DNA of 43,188 nt from Candidatus Zixiibacteriota bacterium (GCA_020051695.1 JAGVQM010000022.1:1-43188), one strand, 5' to 3'; positions 16,541-25,003 are shown, numbered from the stretch's first letter. Program-made: numbers and translations. The notes: generated from the letters alone by a model not told the origin.

Positions 16541-18058
16541 ATGAGCAGGATTTATCCATTGGCCAGTCAAATAAAAAAAATCCTCGTCGCCAACCGTGGT
16601 GAAATTGCCCTGCGCGTGATGCGTGCGGCGCGGGAAATGGATATTCCGTCGGTGGCTGTCTATTCAGAAGCCGACGCGCAGGCCAAACATGTCCTGGAAG
16701 CCGAAGAAGCGGTATTGATCGGTCCGCCGGCGCCGCTGGAAAGTTATCTGGCAATTGACAAACTTGTTGCCGCGGCCAGGCAGACCGGATGTAACGCTGT
16801 CCATCCCGGATACGGTTTTCTGGCCGAGAATGCGGGATTTTCGCAGGCGTGCGCGGATGCGGGATTGATTTTCATCGGCCCGCGTCCGGAAGCCATCGCG
16901 CTGTTGGGCAATAAACTCGAATCGCGTAAGACCATGGAAACCGCGAAAGTGCCGGTAATCCCGGGGGAACGCGTGGAGTCGGGTAAGCTGGAGGATTTTC
17001 GCCGGGCCGCCGAAAAGACCGGCTATCCGGTGTTGATCAAAGCCGCTTCCGGCGGCGGCGGCAAGGGTATGCGTGTGGTTGATGACCCGGCCGATCTCGC
17101 CGATGCGGTCGAGGGCGCCGCACGTGAGGCCAAGTCGGCCTTCGGCGATGCCACGGTCTATCTCGAAAAATATTTGAAACGTCCCCGACATATTGAATTC
17201 CAGGTGCTGGCCGACGCTCAGGGCAATACCGTCCATGTTTTCGAACGCGAATGTTCGATTCAAAGGCGGCATCAGAAGATTATCGAAGAGACACCCTCTC
17301 CGGCGGTCACTTCGGAGATTCGAAAAAAAATGGGCGATGCCGCGGTCAAAGCCGCCAAAGCCGCCAATTATTTGTCCGCCGGGACGGTCGAATTTCTGCT
17401 GGATGAAGACGGCAGTTTCTATTTCCTCGAGGTCAACACCCGGATCCAGGTCGAACATCCGATCACCGAGATGATCACCGGGATCGATCTGGTCAAAGAA
17501 CAAATTAACATTGCTGCGGGTCATTCACTGCTCTTCACGCAGGAAGAGATTCACTCGCGCGGCCATGCGCTGGAATGCCGCGTTTACGCCGAAGACCCCG
17601 CTCAGGGATTTTTGCCCTCCGCCGGGAAAATCGTCCATTTGTCCGAACCGTCTGCGGCCCACCTGCGCATCGATTCGGGCGTGTATTCCGGGTGTGAAGT
17701 CCCGGTTTTCTATGACCCGATCCTGTCCAAAGTCATTACCTGGGGGCGGGACCGGGCCGAATCGACCCGCCGCATGATTTTGGCCCTTGCTGATTATCGC
17801 GTGCTGGGTATCAAGAACAATATTCGTTTTCTGATCGATATTCTCGGACATCCGGAATTTGCCGCAGGGCATACCCATACCGGATTCATCGGTGAGCATT
17901 TCCCGGAATGGACGCCGAAGCCCCCGGCCGGGGAGTTTGATCTGGCCCGCGCGGCGGCGATTTTGGCGTTATCGCGCACAACGGTGAGCGTGGGAACCGG
18001 CGCGGGAATGCACGCCGCGCCGTCGATCTGGTCACAACTGGCCAATTGGGAGATGTAA
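16541..18058 (+). CDS. Biotin carboxylase subunit of acyl-CoA carboxylase
   Basis: A 505-residue ATP-grasp enzyme that carboxylates biotin on the carrier protein using ATP and bicarbonate. Visible features: KKILVANRGEIALR at the N-terminus, HPGYGFLAEN, the glycine-rich ATP loop KAASGGGGKGMR, FERECSIQRRHQKIIEE, and FLEVNTRIQVEHPITE. The usual methylcrotonyl-CoA carboxylase alpha chain is a fusion with biotin carrier; here the biotin carboxylase ends on its own and the carrier is a separate gene starting at the very next base. The ATG at 16541 avoids the palindromic element and has a weak AGAAG before it. Confidence 0.95.
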   Translation: MSRIYPLASQIKKILVANRGEIALRVMRAAREMDIPSVAVYSEADAQAKHVLEAEEAVLIGPPAPLESYLAIDKLVAAARQTGCNAVHPGYGFLAENAGFSQACADAGLIFIGPRPEAIALLGNKLESRKTMETAKVPVIPGERVESGKLEDFRRAAEKTGYPVLIKAASGGGGKGMRVVDDPADLADAVEGAAREAKSAFGDATVYLEKYLKRPRHIEFQVLADAQGNTVHVFERECSIQRRHQKIIEETPSPAVTSEIRKKMGDAAVKAAKAANYLSAGTVEFLLDEDGSFYFLEVNTRIQVEHPITEMITGIDLVKEQINIAAGHSLLFTQEEIHSRGHALECRVYAEDPAQGFLPSAGKIVHLSEPSAAHLRIDSGVYSGCEVPVFYDPILSKVITWGRDRAESTRRMILALADYRVLGIKNNIRFLIDILGHPEFAAGHTHTGFIGEHFPEWTPKPPAGEFDLARAAAILALSRTTVSVGTGAGMHAAPSIWSQLANWEM

Positions 18059-18565
18059 ATGGATTTTGACCTTATCTGTAATGATGAACACATAACCATC
18101 AGCGCCGAAGTCGGCAAAGACCGGCTGGCCATCAAAGATGGCGATACCACGCGCGAGTATACATTTTATTCTCTGGATGCGGCAACGCATGTCTTACAGG
18201 CCAACGGTCTGAATCAACGGGTCATCGCCGTCAAAGACCGGGAGACGGTATTTGTTTCCACACCCGGCGGTGAATTTACGTTTAAGCTGCCGGCTGCGGC
18301 CGATGGCGATACCTTCGGTGATGACAGTGGACCGGCCGGTGATAAATCGAAATTAGTCCCGCCGATGCCCGGCAAGGTGGTCAAGGTCCTGGTCGCCGTG
18401 GGCCAAAAAGTGCGCCCCAAGGAAAAACTGGTGATCGTAGAAGCGATGAAAATGGAAAATCCGCTGGTGGCGCCGTATGATGCCGAGGTGGTCAAAGTCA
18501 ATTGTGCAGAAGGGCAGCTGGTCGATACTGAGCACGTGCTGATCGAATTAAAACAGATCGAATAG
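18059..18565 (+). CDS. Biotin carboxyl carrier protein
   Basis: A 168-residue protein. The C-terminal 75 or so residues are a biotinyl domain with the attachment motif EAMKME (biotinyl Lys131), preceded by a Pro/Gly hinge with MPGKV. The N-terminal 80 residues are the beta-rich BT-type region that in fused alpha chains contacts the carboxyltransferase. The start codon directly abuts the biotin carboxylase stop, so the pair looks like an alpha chain split between its biotin carboxylase and carrier parts. Confidence 0.93.
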   Translation: MDFDLICNDEHITISAEVGKDRLAIKDGDTTREYTFYSLDAATHVLQANGLNQRVIAVKDRETVFVSTPGGEFTFKLPAAADGDTFGDDSGPAGDKSKLVPPMPGKVVKVLVAVGQKVRPKEKLVIVEAMKMENPLVAPYDAEVVKVNCAEGQLVDTEHVLIELKQIE

Positions 18566-18610
18566 CATCATTGTTGGCGGGAGATTTCCGCCTATTGAAG
18601 GAGCACTGAC

Positions 18611-19804
18611 ATGGCGAATAATCCGAACGATCCGGTCATCCTCTCGGCTTGTCGCACGCCGATCGGGATGTTTTTGGGCACTCTGTCGTCGTTAAAGGCG
18701 CATGAACTTGGCGCGATTGTGATTGCCGAGGCGATCAAACGCGCGGGGATTGACAAAAACGACATCGACGAAGTGATTATGGGTCAGGTCGTGCAGGCGG
18801 GGGAGGGGCAGGCGCCCGCGCGGATGGCAATGATCAAAGCCGGAGTGCCCGCCAAAGCGGGCGCGCTGACGGTCAACAAAGTCTGCGGCTCGGGTCTGAA
18901 AGCCGTGATGCTGGCTGCGCAGTCGATCAAACTCAATGAGCAGCATGTGGTGGTGGCCGGCGGGCAGGAATCGATGTCCAACACCCCCTACGTCATTCAT
19001 GGCGCAAAAAGTGGACTGAAATTCGGCCACAAGCAGCTGCAAGACGCGATGATCCTCGACGGGCTGTGGGATTCGTTTAACGATTTCCACATGGGGCTGG
19101 CCGCCGAATATACCGCGGAAAAATCCAAGTTGACGCGCCAAATGCAGGATGAATACGCGGCCAATTCGCAGCGCAAAGCGTCTGCGGCAATCGCCGCCGG
19201 AAAATTCAAGGCGGAAATCGTGCCGGTGCCCATCCCGCAACGCAAGGGTGATCCGAAGATTGTTGATACCGATGAGGGTCCGCGCCCGGATACGACGTTC
19301 GAAACGCTGGCCAAACTGCGCCCGGCGTTTAAAAAAGACGGCACGGTGACCGCGGGCAACTCGCCGGGATTGAACGACGGCGCCTCGGCGCTGGTCGTCA
19401 GTTGCCGCACGTACGCCGACAAACACAATCTTAAACCATTGGCCAGGATCGTCGGGTATGCCGTTTCCGGGACCGAGCCGATCGATTTATTCTACGCACC
19501 GGTTTATGCGGTCCGCAAGTTGTGCGATCAACTGGGCGTGGGACTTGACTATTTCGATCTGATCGAAGCCAATGAGGCCTTCTCCGCGCAGTGCCTCGCC
19601 GACGGCAACGAGCTGGGCTGGGACTGGAACAAGGTGAATGTCAATGGCGGCGCGGTCGCGCTGGGCCATCCGATCGGCGCTTCGGGCGCCCGGGTATTGA
19701 CTACATTGATCTATGCGCTGAAAGACCGTGGAAAAAAGCGCGGCCTGGCCACGTTGTGTCTCGGCGGTGGAAACGCAGTGGCAATGGCTATTGAGCTGGA
19801 ATGA
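18611..19804 (+). CDS. Acetyl-CoA C-acetyltransferase (classical bacterial thiolase)
   Basis: A 397-residue biosynthetic/degradative thiolase with all three signatures: [11 protein letters not shown] with nucleophile Cys92, [17 protein letters not shown], and CLGGGNA with the second Cys. It makes or cleaves acetoacetyl-CoA. A GGAG lies 10 bases before the ATG. It follows the carboxylase genes by 45 bases and precedes hydroxybutyryl-CoA dehydrogenase and a butyryl-type dehydrogenase, so it probably serves the C4 branch, while the thiolase at 12344 serves the HMG-CoA synthase complex. Confidence 0.95.
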   Translation: MANNPNDPVILSACRTPIGMFLGTLSSLKAHELGAIVIAEAIKRAGIDKNDIDEVIMGQVVQAGEGQAPARMAMIKAGVPAKAGALTVNKVCGSGLKAVMLAAQSIKLNEQHVVVAGGQESMSNTPYVIHGAKSGLKFGHKQLQDAMILDGLWDSFNDFHMGLAAEYTAEKSKLTRQMQDEYAANSQRKASAAIAAGKFKAEIVPVPIPQRKGDPKIVDTDEGPRPDTTFETLAKLRPAFKKDGTVTAGNSPGLNDGASALVVSCRTYADKHNLKPLARIVGYAVSGTEPIDLFYAPVYAVRKLCDQLGVGLDYFDLIEANEAFSAQCLADGNELGWDWNKVNVNGGAVALGHPIGASGARVLTTLIYALKDRGKKRGLATLCLGGGNAVAMAIELE

Positions 19805-19946
19805 GTAGCGTCGACCATGTGTTCATTGATTGACGGTCGACGCACGTGAAATGCGACGGGGTCTGATGATCTCGGTGGTTCGGTGAGTATGATTGGAGCC
19901 GCGCATAATCGGTATGTCCGGAATAGTTGGCAGAAAGGTCTGACAG

Positions 19947-20804
19947 ATGCAGATTAAACACGTTGGCGTCATCGGGGCGGGGACGATGGGGAACGGGATC
20001 GCGCATGCTTTCGCCGTCAGGGGTTTTGCCGTCTCGCTGATTGACACGACCAAGGAAATCCTCGATCGGGCGATGTTCACTATTGCCAAAAACATGGACC
20101 GCCAGGTAAGAAAAGAGATCATTTCCGTCGAGGACAAAAGCGCCGCGCTAGCCCGGATCGCGACGGCCACCGATCTGCAGACCGCGCGCGGCGCCGATCT
20201 GGTCATCGAAGCGGCGTTCGAATCGCTGGAGGTCAAACTGAATCTTTTCCTGCAAATGGACACGCTGACCCGGCCCGAAACGATTCTGGCCTCGAATACA
20301 TCGTCGCTGCCTATTACGCAACTGGCCGGGGTTACCGGCCGGCCCGAAAAAGTTATCGGCATGCATTTCATGAACCCGGTGCCGATGATGAAATTGATCG
20401 AAATTATTCGGGGCCATGTGACCAGTGATGAGACATTCCAGACTATCTTTGACTTGTGCGGCGCGCTGGGCAAAACCGGCGTGGAGGTCAACGATTACCC
20501 CGGATTTGTCAGCAACCGGCTATTGATGCCGATGATCAACGAGGCAATTTTCGCGGTCCACGAGGGGGTGGCGACGCCCGAAGCTGTCGATACAGTAATG
20601 AAGCTGGGCATGGCTCATCCGATGGGGCCGCTGGCCCTGGCGGACTTTATCGGTCTGGATGTTTGCCTGGCGATCATGGGAGTATTGTATGAAGGCTTTG
20701 CCGATTCGAAATATCGCCCCTGCCCGTTGTTGCGCAAGATGGTGCACGCCGGCCATCTGGGGTGCAAAAGCGGACGCGGGTTTTATGTGTACGATAAAAA
20801 GTGA
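19947..20804 (+). CDS. 3-hydroxybutyryl-CoA dehydrogenase
   Basis: A 285-residue NAD(P)-dependent dehydrogenase interconverting acetoacetyl-CoA and 3-hydroxybutyryl-CoA. The Rossmann loop is GVIGAGTMGNGIA (residues 7-19); later segments are ASNTSSLPIT, GMHFMNPVPMMKLIE (with the catalytic His), NDYPGFVSNRLLMP and KSGRGFYVY, all standard for the family. A GAAAGG ribosome site precedes the ATG at 19947. The 142-base gap before it holds no clear terminator, so it is probably still in the operon. Confidence 0.95.
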   Translation: MQIKHVGVIGAGTMGNGIAHAFAVRGFAVSLIDTTKEILDRAMFTIAKNMDRQVRKEIISVEDKSAALARIATATDLQTARGADLVIEAAFESLEVKLNLFLQMDTLTRPETILASNTSSLPITQLAGVTGRPEKVIGMHFMNPVPMMKLIEIIRGHVTSDETFQTIFDLCGALGKTGVEVNDYPGFVSNRLLMPMINEAIFAVHEGVATPEAVDTVMKLGMAHPMGPLALADFIGLDVCLAIMGVLYEGFADSKYRPCPLLRKMVHAGHLGCKSGRGFYVYDKK

Positions 20805-20852
20805 CCCGGGACTTGTCCCGGCTGACGCCTGCAGTAAACCGTGGAGGTCGCG

Positions 20853-21998
20853 GTGCCTAGTGAACTGAATGAAGATCAACAAATGATGAAAGATGCGGCG
20901 CGGGAATTCGCCGAGAAGCGATTGTACCCCAACGCGGCGAAATACGACGAGGATGAGCGCCTGCCTGCCGAGTTGTTTGCGGAATTGGCGGAGCTGGGTT
21001 ATATGGGGATGCTGGTCCCCGAAAAATACGGCGGCATGGGACTGGATCCGATTTCCTATGCCTGTATCATTGAGGAATTTTCCCGGGCCTGTGCGGGACT
21101 GGGCACCACGCTGTCGGTGCATAGTTCGCTGATTTGCGGGGCGATTGCCGAGTACGGTACCGAGGAGCAGAAAGCGAAATATCTGCCGCGACTGGTCGGC
21201 GGCGAGGTCGGATCATATTGCATCACCGAAGCGGCCGCCGGCTCGGACGCCGGTTCACTCCGGACCTCGGCGGTTCGTGACGGTGATTCATATCTGCTCA
21301 ATGGGGAGAAGGTCTTTGTCACTTCGGCCGATTACTCGAAAATTTATCTCGTGTTTTGTTCCACCGAGCCGGCCCAGGAATCGCACGGGATTTCGTTGTT
21401 TTTAGTCGAACGCGATACCCCGGGTTTCGAAATCGGCGCCAAAGAGAAAAAACTGGGCATTCGTTGTTCGGATACGCGCAGCATTTCATTCACGGATGCC
21501 CGCGTCCCGGCGGCCCAGTTGATCGGCGAGAAAAACGGCGGCTTTAAAATTGCGCTGGCCCGGCTGGACCACGGCCGTCTGGGTGTCGCCGCACAAGCAG
21601 TGGGGATCGCCGAAGCGGCTTTCGCTGAAGCCGTCAAATATTCCAAAGAACGGCGGCAGTTTAATCAGCCGATCTGCGAGTTCCAGGCCATCGCCTTCAA
21701 GCTGGCCGATATGCGCACACGCATCGACGCCGCGCGGTGCCTGACTTATCGCGCTTTCGCCTTGGCTGAGGCGGGGAGACGGTTTTCCCGCGAAGCAGCC
21801 GAAGCTAAATTATTTGCTTCGGAAGCCGCCAATTGGGTGGCCAACGAGGCGGTGCAGATCCACGGCGGCTATGGTTATATGAGAGAATACCCCGTCGAAC
21901 GGTATTTCCGTGATGCCCGCATTACCGCAATTTACGAGGGGACCTCGGAAGTCCAGCGGATTGTTATTTCCCGTGCCGTGTTAAGGGGGGACAAATAG
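20853..21998 (+). CDS. Acyl-CoA dehydrogenase, short-chain (butyryl-CoA) type
   Basis: A 381-residue flavoprotein. FAD/substrate segments CITEAAAGSDAGS and GIRCSDTRSISF are present, and the catalytic base is Glu362 in IYEGTSEVQR, the position used by butyryl- and medium-chain enzymes. The site used by isovaleryl-CoA dehydrogenase for its base reads Asp-His-Gly here. The start is a GTG at 20853 with GGAGG 5 bases ahead; an in-frame GTG at 20841 lies before that site. The next acyl-CoA dehydrogenase begins immediately after the stop. Electrons would go to an electron-transfer flavoprotein, which is not in the window. Confidence 0.92.
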   Translation: MPSELNEDQQMMKDAAREFAEKRLYPNAAKYDEDERLPAELFAELAELGYMGMLVPEKYGGMGLDPISYACIIEEFSRACAGLGTTLSVHSSLICGAIAEYGTEEQKAKYLPRLVGGEVGSYCITEAAAGSDAGSLRTSAVRDGDSYLLNGEKVFVTSADYSKIYLVFCSTEPAQESHGISLFLVERDTPGFEIGAKEKKLGIRCSDTRSISFTDARVPAAQLIGEKNGGFKIALARLDHGRLGVAAQAVGIAEAAFAEAVKYSKERRQFNQPICEFQAIAFKLADMRTRIDAARCLTYRAFALAEAGRRFSREAAEAKLFASEAANWVANEAVQIHGGYGYMREYPVERYFRDARITAIYEGTSEVQRIVISRAVLRGDK

Positions 21999-23159
21999 AT
22001 GTGGTGGGATAAAAAGTACGAGACGTTCCGTGCCGAAATCCGCGAATTCGCCGAACATACCGTGGCCCCCATCGCCGTGCGCATGGTCGAGGACGGCAAA
22101 TTTGATCTGTCCCTGATCCCGTTGTTGCATCAGCGCGGGCTGTTGACCATGGTGCTGCCGAAAAAGTACGGCGGGGCGGAATTCGATACGATGCAATACA
22201 CCATCGGCGTCGAGGAAATTTCCCGGGTGTGCGGCTCGACCGGAATTACCCTGGCCGCCTGCAATTCGCTGGGCATTTTCCCGATCCTCGCTTTCGGCAC
22301 GGAAGCGCAAAAAGAAAAATATCTGCGTCCGGCCGGGGAGCGGGGCGCGCTGATTGCGTTTGGTCTGACCGAACCGGGCGCCGGCTCGGATGCGGGCGGG
22401 ACCAAGACAACGGCGGTGCTCAAAGGTGATAAGTGGATTTTAAACGGCTCCAAATGTTTTATCACCAACCCTACGATCGGCGATTTTGTCGTGGCCACTG
22501 CGCGCACCGACAACAAAGGCGATGCCCACGATATTTCTTCATTTATCGTCGAAAAGTCTTTTCCCGGCTTTTCGGTGGGGAAAAAAGAGAACAAGCTGGG
22601 GCTGCGCGGCTCGGATACCGCGATGCTGCATTTCGAGGACGCCGAAATCCCAAAAGAAAATCTGCTCGGCAAAATCGGCGAGGGATTCAAGCAGTTTATG
22701 ATCACCCTCGACGGCGGCCGGATTTCCATCGGCGCCATGGCGCTGGGCCTGGGACAGGGAGCGTTCGACCTCGCCGCCGAGTACGCCGACACCCATTCGG
22801 CCGGCGGCAAACCGCTGGCCTACTCGGAGGGGATCGCTTTCAAACTGGCGTCGATGGCCACCCGGCTGGAAGCGTCGCGCCATTTAGTCTATACCTCGGC
22901 GGTGATGAAAGACCGCAAAGAACCATTTGCCAAACAATCGGCGATGGCTAAACTCGATGCCTCAGAGACCGGGCGTTTTTGTGCCGAGGAAGCTTTGGGG
23001 ATTATGGGTTTGGACGGTTTTGATGCCCGCTATAAAGTCGAATGTATCTGGCGCGACGTCAAATTGTGCGAAATCGGCGAGGGGACTTCAGAAATTCAGC
23101 GGTTGGTCATTTCCCGCGCGCTGGCCCGGGACCGGCTGGTCCAACGGAACAAACAGTAA
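21999..23159 (+). CDS. Acyl-CoA dehydrogenase, second paralogue
   Basis: A 386-residue acyl-CoA dehydrogenase starting on the base after the upstream stop. Segments GLTEPGAGSDAGG, KCFITNP, GLRGSDTAMLHF and IGEGTSEIQRLVISR are clear. The catalytic base is Glu361 in GEGTSE. It is only a distant paralogue of the enzyme before it, so the two probably take different chain shapes (for example straight against branched C4-C5), but the substrate cannot be read from the sequence. A terminator follows 40 bases after the stop and closes the operon. Confidence 0.92.
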   Translation: MWWDKKYETFRAEIREFAEHTVAPIAVRMVEDGKFDLSLIPLLHQRGLLTMVLPKKYGGAEFDTMQYTIGVEEISRVCGSTGITLAACNSLGIFPILAFGTEAQKEKYLRPAGERGALIAFGLTEPGAGSDAGGTKTTAVLKGDKWILNGSKCFITNPTIGDFVVATARTDNKGDAHDISSFIVEKSFPGFSVGKKENKLGLRGSDTAMLHFEDAEIPKENLLGKIGEGFKQFMITLDGGRISIGAMALGLGQGAFDLAAEYADTHSAGGKPLAYSEGIAFKLASMATRLEASRHLVYTSAVMKDRKEPFAKQSAMAKLDASETGRFCAEEALGIMGLDGFDARYKVECIWRDVKLCEIGEGTSEIQRLVISRALARDRLVQRNKQ

Positions 23160-23198
23160 ACTGATTGTCATAATTGTCGTCCAATCAAGACATTACAA

Positions 23199-23220
23199 GC
23201 CGCCATCCGGCGGTTTTTTT
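23199..23220 (+). terminator. Intrinsic terminator of the acyl-CoA operon
   Basis: CCGCC at 23200-23204, a 4-base loop, GGCGG at 23209-23213, then seven Ts. It lies 40 bases after the last acyl-CoA dehydrogenase gene. Confidence 0.85.
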
Positions 23221-23370
23221 GCCGGTGATAAACATATACCCGGCTCCGGGTTTTGTCAAACCGGCGTTGGATTTTGTTGCACGATACTGTATGTTTTCGT
23301 CCAAGAGGTAGTGACGGACACAGAGTCTGCGCGGGAGAAAACGCGCGGGGCCCGGGTAAAGGAGCACACG

Positions 23371-24315
23371 ATGGCCTTTCAAGAATGCGAAAAAATCTGG
23401 ATGAACGGCAAGCTGGTCGACTGGAAAGACGCCAAAGTCCACGTCCTGTGCCACGCCATGCATTACGGCTCATCGGTTTTCGAGGGGCAGCGTTGTTATA
23501 AAACCAAAAGCGGCCCGGTCTGTTTCCGGCTCCAGGAACATACCGACCGGTTGTTCAACTCGGCCAAAATCTATCGGATGGACATCCCCTTCACCAAAGA
23601 CGAGATCAACCAGGCCATCCTGAATTTAATTGCCTATAATAAACTTGAATCGTGTTATATCCGCCCCCTGGTATACCGCGGATACAAGCAGCTGGGTGTC
23701 GATCCGACCGGGTGCCCGATCGATGTTGCCATTGCCGTGTGGTACTGGGGCGCCTATCTCGGGCCGGAGGCGCTGGAAAGCGGCGTCGATATCTGCGTGT
23801 CCTCCTGGAACCGTCCTGCCCCGAACACGTTCCCGGCCATGGCCAAATCGGGAGCGAATTACGCCAACTCGCAATTGATCCGGCTGGAGGCGCGGGCCAA
23901 CGGCTATACGGAGGGCATCGCGCTGGATACCTTCGGTCATGTCTCCGAGGGGTCGGGAGAAAATGTGTTCATCGTGCGCAACGGCGTGCTGGTCACTCCG
24001 CCGCTCGGCTCGTCGGTCCTTTTCGGCATTACGCGCCACAGTGTGATGACCCTGGCCCGGGAGCTGGGGATCGAGGTTATTGAGGATGTCATCCCGCGCG
24101 AGCAATTGTACATTGCCGACGAGGTTTTCTTCACCGGCTCGGCCGCCGAGGTGACCCCGATCCGTTCGATCGACAAAATCAGCATCGGTTCCGGCAAACG
24201 CGGCCCCATTACGAAAAAACTGCAGGAGCATTTCTTTAAATACTTGGCCGGCGAAATCAAAGACACGTATGGCTGGTTGACCCCGGTGCCGCAGGAAGCA
24301 ATCGTTTCCAGGTAG
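23371..24315 (+). CDS. ilvE: Branched-chain amino acid aminotransferase
   Basis: A 314-residue fold-type IV PLP enzyme that interconverts Leu, Ile and Val with their 2-oxo acids. The PLP lysine is Lys159 in FPAMAKSGANYANS; later segments GYTEGIALD, VSEGSGENVFIV and FFTGSAAEVTPI are typical of IlvE. The frame is open far upstream, but an AAAGGAG site 6 bases before the ATG at 23371 and the family's usual opening (IWMNGKLVDW) fix the start. It is placed after the terminator of the acyl-CoA operon and 9 bases before rpiB, so it has its own promoter, which I cannot pinpoint. It connects the neighbouring acyl-CoA genes to branched-chain amino acids. Confidence 0.95.
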   Translation: MAFQECEKIWMNGKLVDWKDAKVHVLCHAMHYGSSVFEGQRCYKTKSGPVCFRLQEHTDRLFNSAKIYRMDIPFTKDEINQAILNLIAYNKLESCYIRPLVYRGYKQLGVDPTGCPIDVAIAVWYWGAYLGPEALESGVDICVSSWNRPAPNTFPAMAKSGANYANSQLIRLEARANGYTEGIALDTFGHVSEGSGENVFIVRNGVLVTPPLGSSVLFGITRHSVMTLARELGIEVIEDVIPREQLYIADEVFFTGSAAEVTPIRSIDKISIGSGKRGPITKKLQEHFFKYLAGEIKDTYGWLTPVPQEAIVSR

Positions 24316-24324
24316 GGGAGATCG

Positions 24325-24765
24325 ATGAAAATTTTTATCGGCGCCGATCATAAGGGATATTCCCTCAAGCAACGCTTGAGCGCAATGCTCAAAGATCAAG
24401 GGCATGAAGTCACTGACGTGGGTACACATTCGGAAGATTCGTCCGATTATCCCGACTATGGCTTGCAGGTGGCCCGGGCGGTGGCTGAGGGCCGGGCGGA
24501 CCGGGGGATCACCATCTGCTGGACCGGCAACGGGATGAGTATCGCCGCGAACAAAATCGCGGGAGTACGCGCGGGGTTGTGTTTGAATGAAGACATGGCG
24601 ATGCTTACGCGCGCGCATAACGACGCGAATGTCTGTTCGCTGGCCTCGCGGTATGTCACCCCGGAAGACGCCGAAAAGATCGTGCATGTGTTTTTATCCA
24701 CCGTTTTCGAAGGCGGCCGACATAGACAACGTCTGGAAAAGATTGCCGCCGCCGAAAAAAAATAG
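24325..24765 (+). CDS. rpiB: Ribose 5-phosphate isomerase B
   Basis: A 146-residue RpiB/LacAB-family sugar-phosphate isomerase for the pentose phosphate pathway. Recognisable segments are IGADHKGYSLK, NGMSIAANKIAGVRAGL and RAHNDANVCSLASR. The active-site cysteine is Cys65. The usual C-G-T-G that follows it reads C-W-T-G here, and the next variable residue is Asn, an unusual change beside the catalytic residue. A GGGGAG lies before the ATG, and the gene is 9 bases from ilvE. The promoter of the downstream RNA lies inside its last codons. Confidence 0.92.
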   Translation: MKIFIGADHKGYSLKQRLSAMLKDQGHEVTDVGTHSEDSSDYPDYGLQVARAVAEGRADRGITICWTGNGMSIAANKIAGVRAGLCLNEDMAMLTRAHNDANVCSLASRYVTPEDAEKIVHVFLSTVFEGGRHRQRLEKIAAAEKK

Positions 24766-24771
24766 TATATT
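24743..24771 (+). promoter_or_regulatory. Probable promoter of the RNA downstream of rpiB
   Basis: TTGCCG at 24743-24748, exactly 17 bases of spacer, then TATATT at 24766-24771. It overlaps the 3' end of rpiB and would start RNA near 24778-24781. Confidence 0.5.
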
Positions 24772-24778
24772 ATTTACA

Positions 24779-24984
24779 CGTTGAGGGATTGCCGTCCACG
24801 GGGCGGTTGAGTCCTGGGCCGCAGTGATCTGCGGTTGAGGTGGAGGGTCGATTGATTTTACAGATCCGGGAATATCCGCGCGTTAATCGCGTATAAGAAA
24901 TAGAGGGGGGTGGCCGCAAGGCCTATCCCTTGTTACTGCCAGGGACGGTGATCAGCGGGTCCTAATCGGCTCGCTGATTTTTTT
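24779..24984 (+). ncRNA. Free-standing structured RNA, family not recognised
   Basis: About 205 nucleotides with no open frame of note, its own promoter-like boxes and a strong terminator. Paired elements visible by eye: a 10-base closing stem, ATTGCCGTCC (24788-24797) with GGACGGTGAT (24943-24952, allowing G-U pairs); a hairpin CCGCA/TGCGG at 24819-24834; a hairpin around CGCGttaatCGCG; and a hairpin at 24907-24929 with one bulge capped by a GCAA tetraloop. The closing stem and the terminator stem share two bases, so they compete slightly. The next gene is on the other strand, so this is not a riboswitch for it. Size fits 6S RNA, but I do not see a clear 6S central bubble. SRP RNA and tmRNA hallmarks are absent. 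Confidence 0.65.
24951..24984 (+). terminator. Intrinsic terminator of the RNA gene
   Basis: ATCAGCG at 24951-24957 pairs with CGCTGAT at 24972-24978, with further G-U and G-C pairs inside, followed by a run of Ts. Its direction is rightward only. Confidence 0.85.
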
Positions 24985-25003
24985 GCATGCTTGTTTCCTG
25001 CGG

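Noticed and set aside
16664-17524. 286-codon minus-strand frame
   Set aside because: Antisense shadow of the biotin carboxylase gene.
22927-23370. N-terminal extension of the aminotransferase frame
   Set aside because: It runs through the end of the upstream dehydrogenase gene and a terminator; the ATG at 23371 has an excellent ribosome site and the usual family start.
23626-24687. 353-codon minus-strand frame
   Set aside because: Antisense shadow across ilvE and rpiB, both of which are unmistakable.
24779-24984. Cobalamin riboswitch for the nearby B12 mutase genes
   Set aside because: It is on the opposite strand to the mutase genes and lacks the conserved B12-box pattern.
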